Positions 40,943-51,926 of a stretch of 56,785 bases of DNA are shown here, one piece after another. The position numbers and the translations under genes are program-made. Below the pieces are notes generated by a model that had not been told where the DNA came from, did not search any database, and saw nothing but the letters and a program-made list of their open reading frames with translations. Source of the stretch: Bacteroidales bacterium UBA5548 (lineage in GTDB: Bacteria > Bacteroidota > Bacteroidia > Bacteroidales > UBA932); the NCBI GenBank assembly GCA_002425935.1, contig DINE01000008.1, positions 218-57,002 of the forward strand, in the 5' to 3' direction. Position 1 is the stretch's first letter. Each line of letters opens with the position of its first letter.

Positions 40943-41569
40943 CTATTTTTTCTTAACAGGGGTAAGCATCATAATCATTCTCTTACCCTCCAGTTTTGGC
41001 ATCTGCTCAGCCTTACCGTACTCTTCAAGCTCAAGGGCAAACCTTAGCAAAAGCTTTTCACCCTGATCTGAAAAGAGTATCGATCTTCCCTTGAAGAAAA
41101 CAAAGGCCTTAACCTTTGAGCCCTCCTGAAGGAAAGTCTGAGCATGTTTCAGCTTAAACTGATAATCGTGCTCATCTGTGTTAGGGCCAAACCTGATCTC
41201 CTTGATAACAATCTTGGTGGCATTGGATTTCATCTCCTTAGCCTTTTTCTTCTGCTGATATAGAAACTTTTGGTAATCTACTATCTTACAGACAGGTGGG
41301 TCCACATTTGGAGAAATCTCTACTAAATCGAGCTCCATCGCCTCTGCCATCCTGATTGCCTCTGAAAGCGAGTAAACTCCAGGATTCGTAACATTGTCCC
41401 CTACCACCCTGACTCTCTGGGCAGCAATATTTTCATTCATTTTAGGACCGTCATCTGCCTTTCTGCCAGGCATGTTGCCGCGCCTGTCTCTCAGATTATT
41501 GTTTGCAGATGATGTTCCTCCGGGCTTTTTGAAAAACCCGCCGGGACGAGGTTTAAATGGTGTAGCGAT
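40943..41569 (-). CDS. infC: Translation initiation factor IF-3, apparent AUC start
   Basis: IF-3 checks the start codon and keeps 30S subunits apart. The N domain (RVRVVGDNVTNPGVYSLSEAI, then LDLVEISPNVDPPVC and the linker) and the C domain (VKEIRFGPN-like, KVKAFVFFKGRSI, LEGKRMIMML) are complete. I place the start at ATC (41569-41567), giving 208 residues. AGGAGG lies seven bases before it and just after the thrS stop, and the frame is open through a Pro/Gly/Lys-rich lead. The ATG at 41473 has no ribosome-binding site. infC uses AUU in E. coli and AUC in Myxococcus, so a non-AUG start is plausible. If the ATG is used, the protein has 176 residues. Confidence 0.9.
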   Translation of the reverse strand: MATPFKPRPGGFFKKPGGTSSANNNLRDRRGNMPGRKADDGPKMNENIAAQRVRVVGDNVTNPGVYSLSEAIRMAEAMELDLVEISPNVDPPVCKIVDYQKFLYQQKKKAKEMKSNATKIVIKEIRFGPNTDEHDYQFKLKHAQTFLQEGSKVKAFVFFKGRSILFSDQGEKLLLRFALELEEYGKAEQMPKLEGKRMIMMLTPVKKK

Positions 41570-41587
41570 AAATTGTCCTCCTAAATT

Positions 41588-43540
41588 TTAGTTAATACTT
41601 ATTTGTTGTTTAATCTCTTCATTCACAAATGATGTAAACTCCTCAACAGACATCTGTCCCTTATCTCCCTCTCCGTGGCGTCTAACGGAAATCATACCCG
41701 TTTCTGCCTCTTTCTCACCCACAATAAGGAGGAATGGAACTCTCTTGAGCTCATTCTCCCTGATTTTCTTACCGATAGTCTCGTTACGGTCATCAATTGA
41801 GGCGCGAATATCGTTATTATTCAAGAATTCTACAACTTTTTTTGCATAATCGTTGTATTTTTCACTAATCGGAAGTATAACGGCCTGCTCCGGAGTGAGC
41901 CATAAAGGGAACTTTCCGCCGGTGTGTTCAATAAGAACAGCAACAAAACGTTCCATAGAGCCGAATGGTGCCCTGTGAATCATAACCGGCCTGTGCTTCT
42001 TGTCATCAGCACCCACATACTCAAGCTCAAACCTCTCAGGAAGGTTATAGTCAACCTGAATTGTGCCAAGCTGCCACTTTCTTCCTATTGCATCCTTAAC
42101 CATGAAGTCCAGTTTTGGACCGTAGAATGCAGCCTCACCAAGTTCAACCACAGTTTTAAGACCCTTCTCCTCTGCAGCCTCAATAATCGCACGTTCTGCC
42201 TTTTCCCAATTTTCGTCGCTTCCGATGTACTTCTCTGTGTTTTCCGGATCCCTGAGAGATATTTGGGCTGTATAGTCTTTAAAATCAAGTGTTTTAAATA
42301 TATACAAAACTATATCGATAACTTTTATAAACTCATCTTTAAGCTGATCCGGACGGCAGAATATGTGTGCATCATCCTGTGTAAAGCCCCTCACCCTTGT
42401 AAGGCCGTGAAGCTCACCGCTCTGCTCGTAACGATAAACGGTGCCAAACTCAGCAAGTCTGAGCGGCATATCTTTATATGAACGTGGTTTGGTTTTATAA
42501 ATCTCACAGTGGTGAGGACAGTTCATTGGCTTTAGCAGAAACTCCTCTCCCTCCTGCGGGGTATGTATCGGCTGGAATGAATCCTTACCGTATTTAGCAT
42601 AGTGACCCGAAGTCACGTATAACTCCTTCTGACCAATATGAGGTGTCATTACAGGAAGATAACCGTGACGTTTCTGAACAACCTTAAGGAAATTTTCAAG
42701 CCTCTCTCTTAACATTGCTCCTTTAGGCAGCCACAAAGGCAAACCTTGCCCTACTCTCTGAGAGAAGGCAAACAGTTCAAGCTCTTTGCCCACCTTTCTG
42801 TGGTCACGCTTTTTAGCCTCTTCGAGCATCACAAGATACTCATCGAGCATCTTCTTTTGAGGAAAAGTCACACCATATATTCTGGTAAGCATCTTGTTAT
42901 TCTCATTTCCCCTCCAGTATGCTCCTGCAATTGATGTCAGTTTGACAGCCTTAATAACCGAGGTATCAGCAAGGTGAGGCCCGCGACACAAATCGGTAAA
43001 AGTGCCGTTTGTGTAAAACGAAATAGTCCCGTCCTCCAGATCTTTAATCAGCTCACACTTGTATTCATCTCCCTTCTGTGAGTAGGTTGCCATAGCCTCC
43101 TCTTTGCTCACCTCTTTGCGGACAAAGCTCTGCTTCTCTCGTGCAAGCTCAAGCATCTTATCCTCAATCTTCTTAAGGTCTGCCTCTGTGATACTTTTGT
43201 CACCCGAATCCACATCGTAGTAAAAACCGGTTTCAATTGAGGGGCCTATACCGAACTTAATGCCCGGATAAAGTTGTTCAAGCGCCTCTGCCATAAGGTG
43301 AGACGAAGAGTGCCAGAAAGTACTTTTGGCCTCCTGATCATCCCATTTATGAAGTTTAAGGGTTGAATCAGAAGTAATTGGCCTGTTTATCTCGTATATC
43401 TTTGAGTTTACGGTAGAGGCGAGTACCTCAGCCGCAAGCCTCGGACTGATAGAATTTGCAATCTCATAAGGGGTAATCCCCTTTTCATACTGACGGACCG
43501 ATCCGTCCGGGAAGGTAATGTTTATCATCTTGTGGTTCAT
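41588..43540 (-). CDS. thrS: Threonyl-tRNA synthetase
   Basis: The 650 residues have an N-terminal TGS domain (about 5-65; ITFPDGSVRQYEKG) and an editing domain with the HSSSHLMAEAL motif (about 76-86). The class II catalytic core shows the zinc ligand Cys in MNCPHHCEIY and motif 2 FGTVYRYEQSGELHGLTRVRGF. The anticodon-binding domain is near 550-640. It charges tRNA-Thr and heads the operon thrS-infC-rpmI-rplT. The -7 element lies 14 bases upstream, so there is no room for a T-box or other regulatory leader. A second Met at residue 5 is an equally possible start. Confidence 0.97.
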   Translation of the reverse strand: MNHKMINITFPDGSVRQYEKGITPYEIANSISPRLAAEVLASTVNSKIYEINRPITSDSTLKLHKWDDQEAKSTFWHSSSHLMAEALEQLYPGIKFGIGPSIETGFYYDVDSGDKSITEADLKKIEDKMLELAREKQSFVRKEVSKEEAMATYSQKGDEYKCELIKDLEDGTISFYTNGTFTDLCRGPHLADTSVIKAVKLTSIAGAYWRGNENNKMLTRIYGVTFPQKKMLDEYLVMLEEAKKRDHRKVGKELELFAFSQRVGQGLPLWLPKGAMLRERLENFLKVVQKRHGYLPVMTPHIGQKELYVTSGHYAKYGKDSFQPIHTPQEGEEFLLKPMNCPHHCEIYKTKPRSYKDMPLRLAEFGTVYRYEQSGELHGLTRVRGFTQDDAHIFCRPDQLKDEFIKVIDIVLYIFKTLDFKDYTAQISLRDPENTEKYIGSDENWEKAERAIIEAAEEKGLKTVVELGEAAFYGPKLDFMVKDAIGRKWQLGTIQVDYNLPERFELEYVGADDKKHRPVMIHRAPFGSMERFVAVLIEHTGGKFPLWLTPEQAVILPISEKYNDYAKKVVEFLNNNDIRASIDDRNETIGKKIRENELKRVPFLLIVGEKEAETGMISVRRHGEGDKGQMSVEEFTSFVNEEIKQQISIN

Positions 43541-43554
43541 TTCTTATCGAACTG

Positions 43555-43562
43555 CAAAGTTA
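43555..43562 (-). promoter_or_regulatory. Predicted -7 element for the thrS operon
   Basis: On the minus strand TAACTTTG (43562 to 43555) matches TAnnTTTG, 14 bases before the thrS ATG. The mRNA leader would be about 10 bases. Confidence 0.55.
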
Positions 43563-43588
43563 AATATATTTTTAAAAAAGCTGTAAAT

Positions 43589-43618
43589 TTTGGTACGATA
43601 AGGAATTTGCCTAAATTT
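43589..43618 (+). promoter_or_regulatory. Predicted promoter for DUF4199-glycosyltransferase genes
   Basis: TTTG (43589-43592), an 18-base spacer and TAAATTTG (43611-43618) give both Bacteroidota promoter elements. The leader to the ATG at 43662 would be about 40 bases. Confidence 0.6.
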
Positions 43619-43661
43619 GAATCTCTAAAGACTATGAATTAACTCTGACATTCAAAATATT

Positions 43662-44180
43662 ATGCAATCAAACAAATGGAGTACCGCCGCATTGTACGGC
43701 CTTTTACTTGCACTGGTAACTGTAATTCACTCACTTATTACCGTTGTTTTTGAGCCACCGCTCGCGATTAACATTATCTTATGGGCTGTAAAGTTCGGTG
43801 GAAGCCTCTGGGTACTTTACTACTTTATGAAAGAGTATGCAAAGCCATTCGAGAACTTCACTCACAAAGAGGGTTTCAGGTTCGGATTTTTGGTAACTGT
43901 CTTTTCATCAATTATCTGCGCATCATTTGCCTTTATTCAGATAACTGTTATATTCCCCGATTTGATGGCTACTCAAATGGAGACAGTAATGAATGCAATG
44001 CAATCTTCAAACCCGGAATCCCTTGAGGCCTTTGAGAAGATTCAGGGAATTCTGCCTCAGTTAATATTCGTTTTCTCTTTGGTTTATTACATTATTTTCG
44101 GGGCAATAGCCTCAGCGATAATTGCCAACTACACAAAAAAGGGTGATATATTCGCTGATAATGCCCAGGGTCAGATTTAA
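43662..44180 (+). CDS. DUF4199 membrane protein
   Basis: The protein has 172 residues and four membrane helices (about 10-30, 36-56, 72-95, 132-155). A charged loop (MKEYAKPFENFTHKEGFRFG) lies between helices 2 and 3. This matches DUF4199, a Bacteroidota family without known function. It precedes a glycosyltransferase by 14 bases, so both probably work in the same envelope process. Confidence 0.82.
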   Translation: MQSNKWSTAALYGLLLALVTVIHSLITVVFEPPLAINIILWAVKFGGSLWVLYYFMKEYAKPFENFTHKEGFRFGFLVTVFSSIICASFAFIQITVIFPDLMATQMETVMNAMQSSNPESLEAFEKIQGILPQLIFVFSLVYYIIFGAIASAIIANYTKKGDIFADNAQGQI

Positions 44181-44194
44181 ATAAAGAAGATAGT

Positions 44195-45145
44195 ATGGAT
44201 CTCTCAATAGTAATCTCAGTCTATAACGAAGAGGAGTCATTACGTGAACTCACAACCTGGATTTCTGAGGCTCTTAAAAATGAGTCTCTAAAGTATGAGG
44301 TTATTTTTGTCGATGACGGAAGTACCGATAACTCCTGGGATATTATTGAAGAGCTGACAAAGTTTAATCCTGCAATAAAAGGTATCTCTTTCAGAAGAAA
44401 TTACGGCAAGAGCGCTGCACTATACTGCGGATTCGAAGCTGCCGAAGGTGAGGTTGTAATTACAATGGATGCCGATCTTCAGGACAGTCCCGAAGAGCTT
44501 CCGGCACTTATTAAGATGATCCGCGAAGATGGTTTCGACCTGGTATCCGGCTGGAAAAAGAAGCGCTATGACGGCAAACTCACAAAAAACCTGCCCTCAA
44601 AGCTTTACAACTTTACCGCCAGAAAGGTAACAGGAATAAAACTCCACGATATGAACTGCGGCCTGAAAGCCTACAGAAATATCGTCGTCAAGAATATTGA
44701 GGTTTACGGTGAGATGCACAGATATATACCGTATCTGGCAAAGAATGCAGGCTTCTATAAAATTGGTGAAAAAATTGTTAAACACCAGCCCAGAAAATTT
44801 GGAAAGAGCAAGTTTGGGATGAACCGTTTTGTAAACGGGTTTCTTGACTTGCTCTCTCTATGGTTTCTATCGAAATTCGGTAAAAAACCAATGCACTTTT
44901 TTGGACTTATCGGGTCACTGATGTTTCTTATTGGAGCATTAACGTCGCTCTATTTAATCGTGCAAAAGATAGTATATCAGTCTCAGGGATTAAAATACAG
45001 GGCTGTTACCGACCAGCCACTCTTCTATATTGCCTTGGTAGCTCTTATAATCGGTATGCAACTGTTTCTTTCAGGGTTCATAGCAGAGCTTATCTCCAGA
45101 AACAGTAGCGAAAGAAACAGCTATAAGATCAGGAAAAGGGTATGA
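44195..45145 (+). CDS. Family 2 glycosyltransferase with C-terminal membrane helices (GtrB/DPM1-like)
   Basis: The 316 residues have a GT-A domain (about 1-225) with SIVISVYNEEESL, the VDDGSTDNS nucleotide-binding segment, the metal-binding MDADLQDSPEE and a QPRKFGKSKFG motif (about 195-210). Two membrane helices follow (about 235-262 and 272-300). This is the layout of polyprenyl-phosphate sugar transferases, which load a sugar on a lipid carrier at the inner face of the membrane. Donor and product are unknown. It converges on the bactofilin gene with a 12-base gap. Confidence 0.88.
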   Translation: MDLSIVISVYNEEESLRELTTWISEALKNESLKYEVIFVDDGSTDNSWDIIEELTKFNPAIKGISFRRNYGKSAALYCGFEAAEGEVVITMDADLQDSPEELPALIKMIREDGFDLVSGWKKKRYDGKLTKNLPSKLYNFTARKVTGIKLHDMNCGLKAYRNIVVKNIEVYGEMHRYIPYLAKNAGFYKIGEKIVKHQPRKFGKSKFGMNRFVNGFLDLLSLWFLSKFGKKPMHFFGLIGSLMFLIGALTSLYLIVQKIVYQSQGLKYRAVTDQPLFYIALVALIIGMQLFLSGFIAELISRNSSERNSYKIRKRV

Positions 45146-45157
45146 TATAAACCTGCT

Positions 45158-45544
45158 TTACTGCTTATCGGGGTTGCTCTGAATTCCTTCAAACTCCTCC
45201 TCGGTAATCATTTTACAGGTTCCGTTAAACTCACCACCCTCTTCAATAAAGATCTTCTGGCAGCTTACCTTCCCTTTAATTTTACCACTTTTCCTGAGGC
45301 CAAACACCTCTTTTACAACTATTTTACCATCTGCCTCACCCCAAATGTCGCAACTCTTACATGTTGCTTCACCAATAAGCTTGGCAAACTCTCCGATAAC
45401 AAGCTTTCCTAAAGTATTAATCTTGCCCTCAAAAAAGCCGTCAATCCTTATGTCGGAGGTAGATTTCAGTGTGCCGTGCACCTCTGTACCGGTACAAATT
45501 CTGTTAACCTCAATTACCTGGTTCGATACCTCATTTTTTGACAT
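45158..45544 (-). CDS. Bactofilin (polymer-forming cytoskeletal protein)
   Basis: Bactofilins form nucleotide-free filaments that organise cell-shape and wall enzymes. From the ATG at 45544 the protein has 128 residues. A flexible lead precedes a right-handed beta-helix core (about 15-112) with the repeating turns IRIDGFFEGKINTLGKLVIG and GKIKGKVSCQKIFIEEGGEFNG, and an acidic tail. The start was chosen as the usual MSKNE lead; an ATG at 45610 lies inside lpdA. It has five Cys, including a CKSC pair (62 and 65), which is unusual. It is the last gene after secA and lpdA, 10 bases from the lpdA stop. Confidence 0.87.
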   Translation of the reverse strand: MSKNEVSNQVIEVNRICTGTEVHGTLKSTSDIRIDGFFEGKINTLGKLVIGEFAKLIGEATCKSCDIWGEADGKIVVKEVFGLRKSGKIKGKVSCQKIFIEEGGEFNGTCKMITEEEFEGIQSNPDKQ

Positions 45545-45554
45545 AACTATCTGT

Positions 45555-46943
45555 TTAGATATGAATAACCTCTCCGTGAATTGCTGCCGCAGCCTCCATA
45601 ATAGCCTCACTCATTGTTGGATGTGGGTGAATAGAGTGAATAAAATCCTTTGCAGTGGCACCAAGATTTCTTGCAACAACTATGCCTGAAAGCATCTCGG
45701 TTACATTGTACCCTACAAGATGAGCTCCCAGAATTTTATCTGTTTTGGCATCAGCAATCAGTTTAACAAAACCATCTCTCTCTCCGGCAGCAGATGCCTT
45801 ACCCGAAGCTGTGAAAGGGAATTTACCAACCTTGTACTCAATTCCGCTCTCTTTAGCAGCTCTCTCGGTAATACCAACCGATGCAATTTCGGGCGATGTA
45901 TAAGTGCATGCGGGAAAGTTTCCGTAATCCAAAGCCTTTGGATTTAGTCCGGCGATAGCCTCCACGCAGCAGATAGCCTCGGCAGAGGCAATGTGCGCAA
46001 GTGCCGGTGTGGCAATAACATCACCAATGGCATAGATTCCCTCAACATTTGTGGCATACATGTCATTCACCTTAATCTTGCCCTTTTCTATCTCAATACC
46101 AACCTCTTCGAGCCCGATGTTTTCTATATTAGCCCTTACGCCAACAGCAGAGAGTACCTTTTCGGCCTCGATAACCTCCTCTCCCTTTTTGGTCTCAACA
46201 GTAATCCTGCACAGATCACCGGAGATGTCAACACCCTTAACCTGAGCTGAGGTCATCACCTTAATACCCATTTTTCTGAAAGAGCGGCTCAACTGTGCTG
46301 ATACATCATCATCTTCCAAAGGTACAATATTGGCCATGTACTCAATAAGATATACCTCTACACCAAGTGAACGGTAGAAGTAGGCAAACTCGCTTCCTAT
46401 AGCGCCTGAACCGATTACGGCAAGGCTCTTAGGCAAACTCTCCGGCACCATAGCCTGACGATAGGAGATTATCTTCTCTCCATCAATGGGAGCAAACGGC
46501 AGTGAAGCCGCTCTGGCACCAGTAGCAACAATAATATTCTTTGCCTCGGCAACTGTAACCTCTCCCTGAGCAGAGGTAATCTCCACCCTCCCCTTTTCGG
46601 AAATTCTGGCTGTACCGTTTATTACTGTAATTTTATTTTTCTTGAACAGATACTCTATTCCTCGGCTCATCCCTGCAGCAACTCCTCTGCTCCTCTCCAC
46701 AATGGCTTCTACAGAAGGAGTTATCTCTCCGTTAATTTGGAAACCGTAGTCAGATGAATTTTGTGCATAGTGCAGAGTCTGCGCGCTCTTCAAAAGTGCC
46801 TTAGTGGGAATGCAACCCCAGTTAAGACATACTCCTCCAAGTTCTGCCTTCTCAACAACAGCTGTATTCATACCTAACTGTGACGCCCTTATTGCAGCTA
46901 CATAGCCTCCCGGGCCCGAACCTATAACTATAAGATCAAACAT
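45555..46943 (-). CDS. lpdA: Dihydrolipoyl dehydrogenase
   Basis: E3 of 2-oxoacid dehydrogenase complexes and the glycine cleavage system. It reoxidises dihydrolipoamide with FAD and NAD. The 462 residues show the FAD-binding IGSGPGGYVAAIRA (about 7-20), redox Cys39 and Cys44 in GGVCLNWGCIPTKAL, the NAD-binding VIGSGAIGSEFAYF (about 175-188) and the C-terminal HIHPHPTMSE with the catalytic His and Glu. It lies 20 bases after secA. No E1 or E2 gene is near, so it is placed apart from its complexes. Confidence 0.95.
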   Translation of the reverse strand: MFDLIVIGSGPGGYVAAIRASQLGMNTAVVEKAELGGVCLNWGCIPTKALLKSAQTLHYAQNSSDYGFQINGEITPSVEAIVERSRGVAAGMSRGIEYLFKKNKITVINGTARISEKGRVEITSAQGEVTVAEAKNIIVATGARAASLPFAPIDGEKIISYRQAMVPESLPKSLAVIGSGAIGSEFAYFYRSLGVEVYLIEYMANIVPLEDDDVSAQLSRSFRKMGIKVMTSAQVKGVDISGDLCRITVETKKGEEVIEAEKVLSAVGVRANIENIGLEEVGIEIEKGKIKVNDMYATNVEGIYAIGDVIATPALAHIASAEAICCVEAIAGLNPKALDYGNFPACTYTSPEIASVGITERAAKESGIEYKVGKFPFTASGKASAAGERDGFVKLIADAKTDKILGAHLVGYNVTEMLSGIVVARNLGATAKDFIHSIHPHPTMSEAIMEAAAAIHGEVIHI

Positions 46944-46963
46944 AGTAAATTCATTTTTAATAA

Positions 46964-50251
<3,288 letters not shown>

Positions 50252-50288
50252 TCTGTCTCTTTAATTAAAAATAACTTATTGTAATCTG

Positions 50289-50325
50289 CAAAGATAAAAA
50301 ATAATGAAAGAAAGATATACTTTTG
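50289..50325. promoter_or_regulatory. Divergent -7 elements between secA and mnmD
   Basis: TATCTTTG on the minus strand (50296 to 50289) lies 37 bases before the secA ATG. TACTTTTG on the plus strand (50318-50325) lies 14 bases before the mnmD ATG at 50340. Both match TAnnTTTG exactly. The plus element falls after an in-frame ATG at 50304, which argues against that ATG as the mnmD start. Confidence 0.55.
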
Positions 50326-50339
50326 CAGCAGGAAGAGCA

Positions 50340-51068
50340 ATGAAAAGAGAGATAATTACTACTGCAGACGGTTCGTCAACCCTAAAGGTCGCAGAAATTG
50401 ACGAATGCTACCACTCCGTTAACGGAGCATTGGCAGAGAGTATGCACATATTCATCACAAACGGCCTCAGGTACTATATCTCTAAAAATCCTGACAAATC
50501 TGCAGAGATAACTATTCTGGAAGCCGGATTCGGAACAGGACTCAATTGTCTGCTCTCACTACTTGAAAAGCAGAGTGACCCCAAATACACTATTCACTAC
50601 ATATCTCTGGAAATATATCCCTTAGATAAATCAGAAGCCGAAAAGCTGAACTATCCCGAAACAATAAAGGGGTACAATATTTCGGAGAGAGAGGTCAGAG
50701 AGCTCTTTATTAAAATTCATTCGGCAAAATGGGATAGATCTGAGGTAATAATACCCGGTTTCACACTGACTAAGCTGGCACTTGCGATAGAGAATCTCTC
50801 AGACTGCCACACCATTAAAGAAAAATACTTAAATGGTAAAGATTTGAATCTTGTCTATTTTGACGCCTTCTCTCCTGAAAAACAGCCGGAGCTTTGGAGT
50901 AGTTCAATATTCAACGGAATCGGAATAATCATGAAACCAGGCTCAATATTAACAACATACTCTTCCAAGGGAGTAGTAAAACAGGCTTTGAGAGATGCGG
51001 GGTTTAATGTTCAGAGGATTGCCGGACCTGCAGGAAAAAAACATATTATAAGGGCAGAAAAGCTTTAA
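50340..51068 (+). CDS. mnmD: tRNA 5-methylaminomethyl-2-thiouridine methyltransferase (MnmD-type)
   Basis: MnmD methylates the wobble uridine side chain to give mnm5s2U in certain tRNAs. From the ATG at 50340 the protein has 242 residues. It shows the lead KREIITTADGSSTL, the SAM-binding LEAGFGTGLNCLLSL (about 64-78) and the family segment VYFDAFSPEKQPELWSS (about 178-194). It corresponds to the N-terminal half of the bifunctional MnmC; the oxidase half is absent, as in Bacteroidota and Gram-positives. An earlier in-frame ATG (50304) would add 12 residues but lies upstream of the promoter element. Confidence 0.9.
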   Translation: MKREIITTADGSSTLKVAEIDECYHSVNGALAESMHIFITNGLRYYISKNPDKSAEITILEAGFGTGLNCLLSLLEKQSDPKYTIHYISLEIYPLDKSEAEKLNYPETIKGYNISEREVRELFIKIHSAKWDRSEVIIPGFTLTKLALAIENLSDCHTIKEKYLNGKDLNLVYFDAFSPEKQPELWSSSIFNGIGIIMKPGSILTTYSSKGVVKQALRDAGFNVQRIAGPAGKKHIIRAEKL

Positions 51069-51115
51069 TTTACAAGATGACACTACAATAAGACAACTTT
51101 GGTAAATAAGATCCC

Positions 51116-51142
51116 TTCTATCACTTCTATCACCTCTATCAC
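51116..51142. repeat. Three tandem 9-base repeats
   Basis: TTCTATCAC occurs at 51116-51124 and 51125-51133, then CTCTATCAC (one change) at 51134-51142. The last copy covers the stop codon of the glutamine cyclotransferase gene on the minus strand. In that direction the unit reads GTGATAGAA and contains TGA and TAG triplets. It is probably a replication-slippage product. Confidence 0.85.
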
Positions 51143-51912
51143 TTTTTTACAAGTTCTATTCTGTACATCTTGGGCCAATACTTTCCGGTGATATAGATAT
51201 GTCCGTTTACAGGGTTATAGGCAATTCCGTTTAATACATCTGTTCTGGATGTTCTGAGAGACAAAGGAAGAATGCCTTTGCAATCCACTGTAGCTGTCAC
51301 CTCGCCGTTAGCAGGATTAATAATCAGGATCATATCACTCTCGTACACATTTGCCCAGATCTCTCCCTTTATGTATTCAAGTTCATTAAGTGCAGTAACC
51401 CTCTTACCGTTCATCTTAACCTCTAAACGAGAGACCTCTCTGAAGTTTTCCGGATCATGAAAATACAAAAAAGCAGAGCCGTCGGTTGCAATCAGATGTT
51501 TACCATCAGTTGTAAGCCCCCAACCCTCTTTAGGATTATAAAATGCACCTAGTTTTTTAAATGTCCTGATGTCATAAACCAGCACTTCACGTTCCATCCA
51601 TGTAAGAATGAATAGTCTGTCATTAAAAACAACCGCACCTTCTGCAAAGTATTTGGCAGGCAGGTTAAAGCTTCTAAGTGTTTTTCCCTTTGCAAGATCC
51701 ACCTCTCTGAAAAATGACTGACCATACTGCCCCGAACTCTCATATAGCCTCCCTTCGTGAAAAAAGAGCCCCTGAGTGTAGGCATTAACATCGTGCGGAA
51801 GCACCTCGGTAACCTTTGCCCGGTAACTCACAGGCTGCTTACCTTGTGCTGTACACTCTATTGCAGGCATGGTTGCCATTAATGTTAAAATCAATAAAAG
51901 GTGCCTGTACAT
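51139..51912 (-). CDS. Secreted glutaminyl-peptide cyclotransferase
   Basis: The protein has 257 residues with a signal peptide (about 1-23). It is of the plant/bacterial glutamine cyclotransferase type (PF05096), a five-bladed propeller that converts N-terminal Gln to pyroglutamate. Typical segments are HDVNAYTQGLFFHEGRLYESSGQYG (about 40-64), KEGWGLTTDGK, TALNELEYIKGEIWANVYESD and DVLNGIAYNPVNGHIYITGKYWP near the end. Bacteroidota export many proteins with N-terminal Gln after signal-peptide cleavage, so a periplasmic role is likely. It lies 14 bases after pyrG on the same strand. Confidence 0.9.
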   Translation of the reverse strand: MYRHLLLILTLMATMPAIECTAQGKQPVSYRAKVTEVLPHDVNAYTQGLFFHEGRLYESSGQYGQSFFREVDLAKGKTLRSFNLPAKYFAEGAVVFNDRLFILTWMEREVLVYDIRTFKKLGAFYNPKEGWGLTTDGKHLIATDGSAFLYFHDPENFREVSRLEVKMNGKRVTALNELEYIKGEIWANVYESDMILIINPANGEVTATVDCKGILPLSLRTSRTDVLNGIAYNPVNGHIYITGKYWPKMYRIELVKK

Positions 51913-51926
51913 AATATGTTACAGAA

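Noticed and set aside
43541..43661. T-box or ribosomal-protein leader before thrS
   Set aside because: The -7 element is 14 bases from the start codon, leaving no room for a leader structure.
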